Positions 33,920-33,999 of a stretch of DNA of 33,999 bases are shown piece after piece. A program made the translations under genes and the position numbers. The notes under the pieces were generated by a model. It did no database searches. It worked only from the letters and a program-made list of their open reading frames with translations, and was not told where the DNA came from. The stretch covers positions 1 to 33,999 of the forward strand of contig OMXO01000034.1 in NCBI GenBank assembly GCA_900315035.1. The letters are read 5' to 3'. Each line of letters starts with the position of its first letter. The first letter of the stretch is position 1. The stretch comes from an uncultured Prevotella sp. GTDB lineage: Bacteria; Bacteroidota; Bacteroidia; Bacteroidales; Bacteroidaceae.

Positions 33920-33999
33920 CTAATACCCCACGCAAGAGGTCGCACTCAAGGCCGTCACGATGGCCGTCGCCACAGATGCAATGATCTGCACAATCCACT
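33920..33999 (-). CDS. Smalltalk-like small membrane protein, partial (C-terminus)
   Basis: Only the last 25 complete codons are in the window: a hydrophobic segment WIVQIIASVATAIVTALSA followed by TSCVGY and TAG at 33920-33922. This matches the C-terminal pattern of Bacteroidales 'smalltalk' proteins, which are about 30 residues with one helix ending in TSC. The N-terminus lies beyond base 33999. Function of the family is unknown. Confidence 0.7.
   Translation of the reverse strand, partial: WIVQIIASVATAIVTALSATSCVGY

Overview
The window looks like a chromosomal piece of a Bacteroidales bacterium, most likely Prevotella or a close relative. The signs are a SusC/SusD pair, a DUF4249/TonB-receptor pair, a C-terminal fragment resembling the 'smalltalk' small-protein family, A-rich leaders without clear Shine-Dalgarno sites, and about 18 copies of the Bacteroidota -7 promoter element TAnnTTTG, several with TTTG or TTG 19-20 bp upstream. 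No CRISPR array, insertion sequence, phage gene or rRNA was seen.

Layout. (1) 1-6.5 kb: a divergent nutrient-uptake locus with a TPR membrane sensor (frameshifted, cut by the window edge), a SusC transporter and a SusD lipoprotein with a probably frameshifted C-terminus, followed by about 200 bp of degenerate ~21-22 bp tandem repeats. (2) 6.8-8.9 kb: phenylacetate-CoA ligase plus a tandem-ACT protein, then tRNA-Val. (3) 8.9-13.2 kb: purB, an RluB-type pseudouridine synthase with a long Gly/Tyr/Gln/Arg-rich tail, and asnS. (4) 13.2-16.9 kb, minus strand: cation:proton antiporter, LolD-like ATPase and CvfB-like S1 protein. (5) 17-21.9 kb: asd and a small lipoprotein, converging on a TonB receptor/DUF4249 operon, then another small lipoprotein. 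(6) 21.9-25.2 kb, minus strand: rsfS-ftsH-cdsA. (7) 25.3-31.1 kb: tRNA-Gln on the plus strand, then on the minus strand a DUF349 protein, corA, pepD and a YbhN/LPG-synthase-like membrane protein. (8) 31.1-34 kb: a 30-codon mini-gene, ksgA, a candidate small RNA with a 101-nt cytosine-free run, a Prevotella-type lipoprotein, a double-glycine-leader peptide gene and a partial smalltalk-like gene.

Most of the window is housekeeping: translation and ribosome maturation (asnS, rluB, ksgA, rsfS, two tRNAs), envelope (ftsH, cdsA, lolD, transporters) and biosynthesis (purB, asd). The unusual material is at the right end. There, two FNR/CRP-type palindromes (TTGATN4ATCAA) lie at the same distance from the -7 boxes of the mini-gene and the candidate small RNA, and a 24-nt promoter-leader block is duplicated in front of the small RNA and the GG-leader peptide. 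Other themes are leaderless starts (-7 box five bases before ATG) and promoters embedded in the terminator of the preceding gene.

All functional calls come from reading motifs by eye; no database search or folding program was run.
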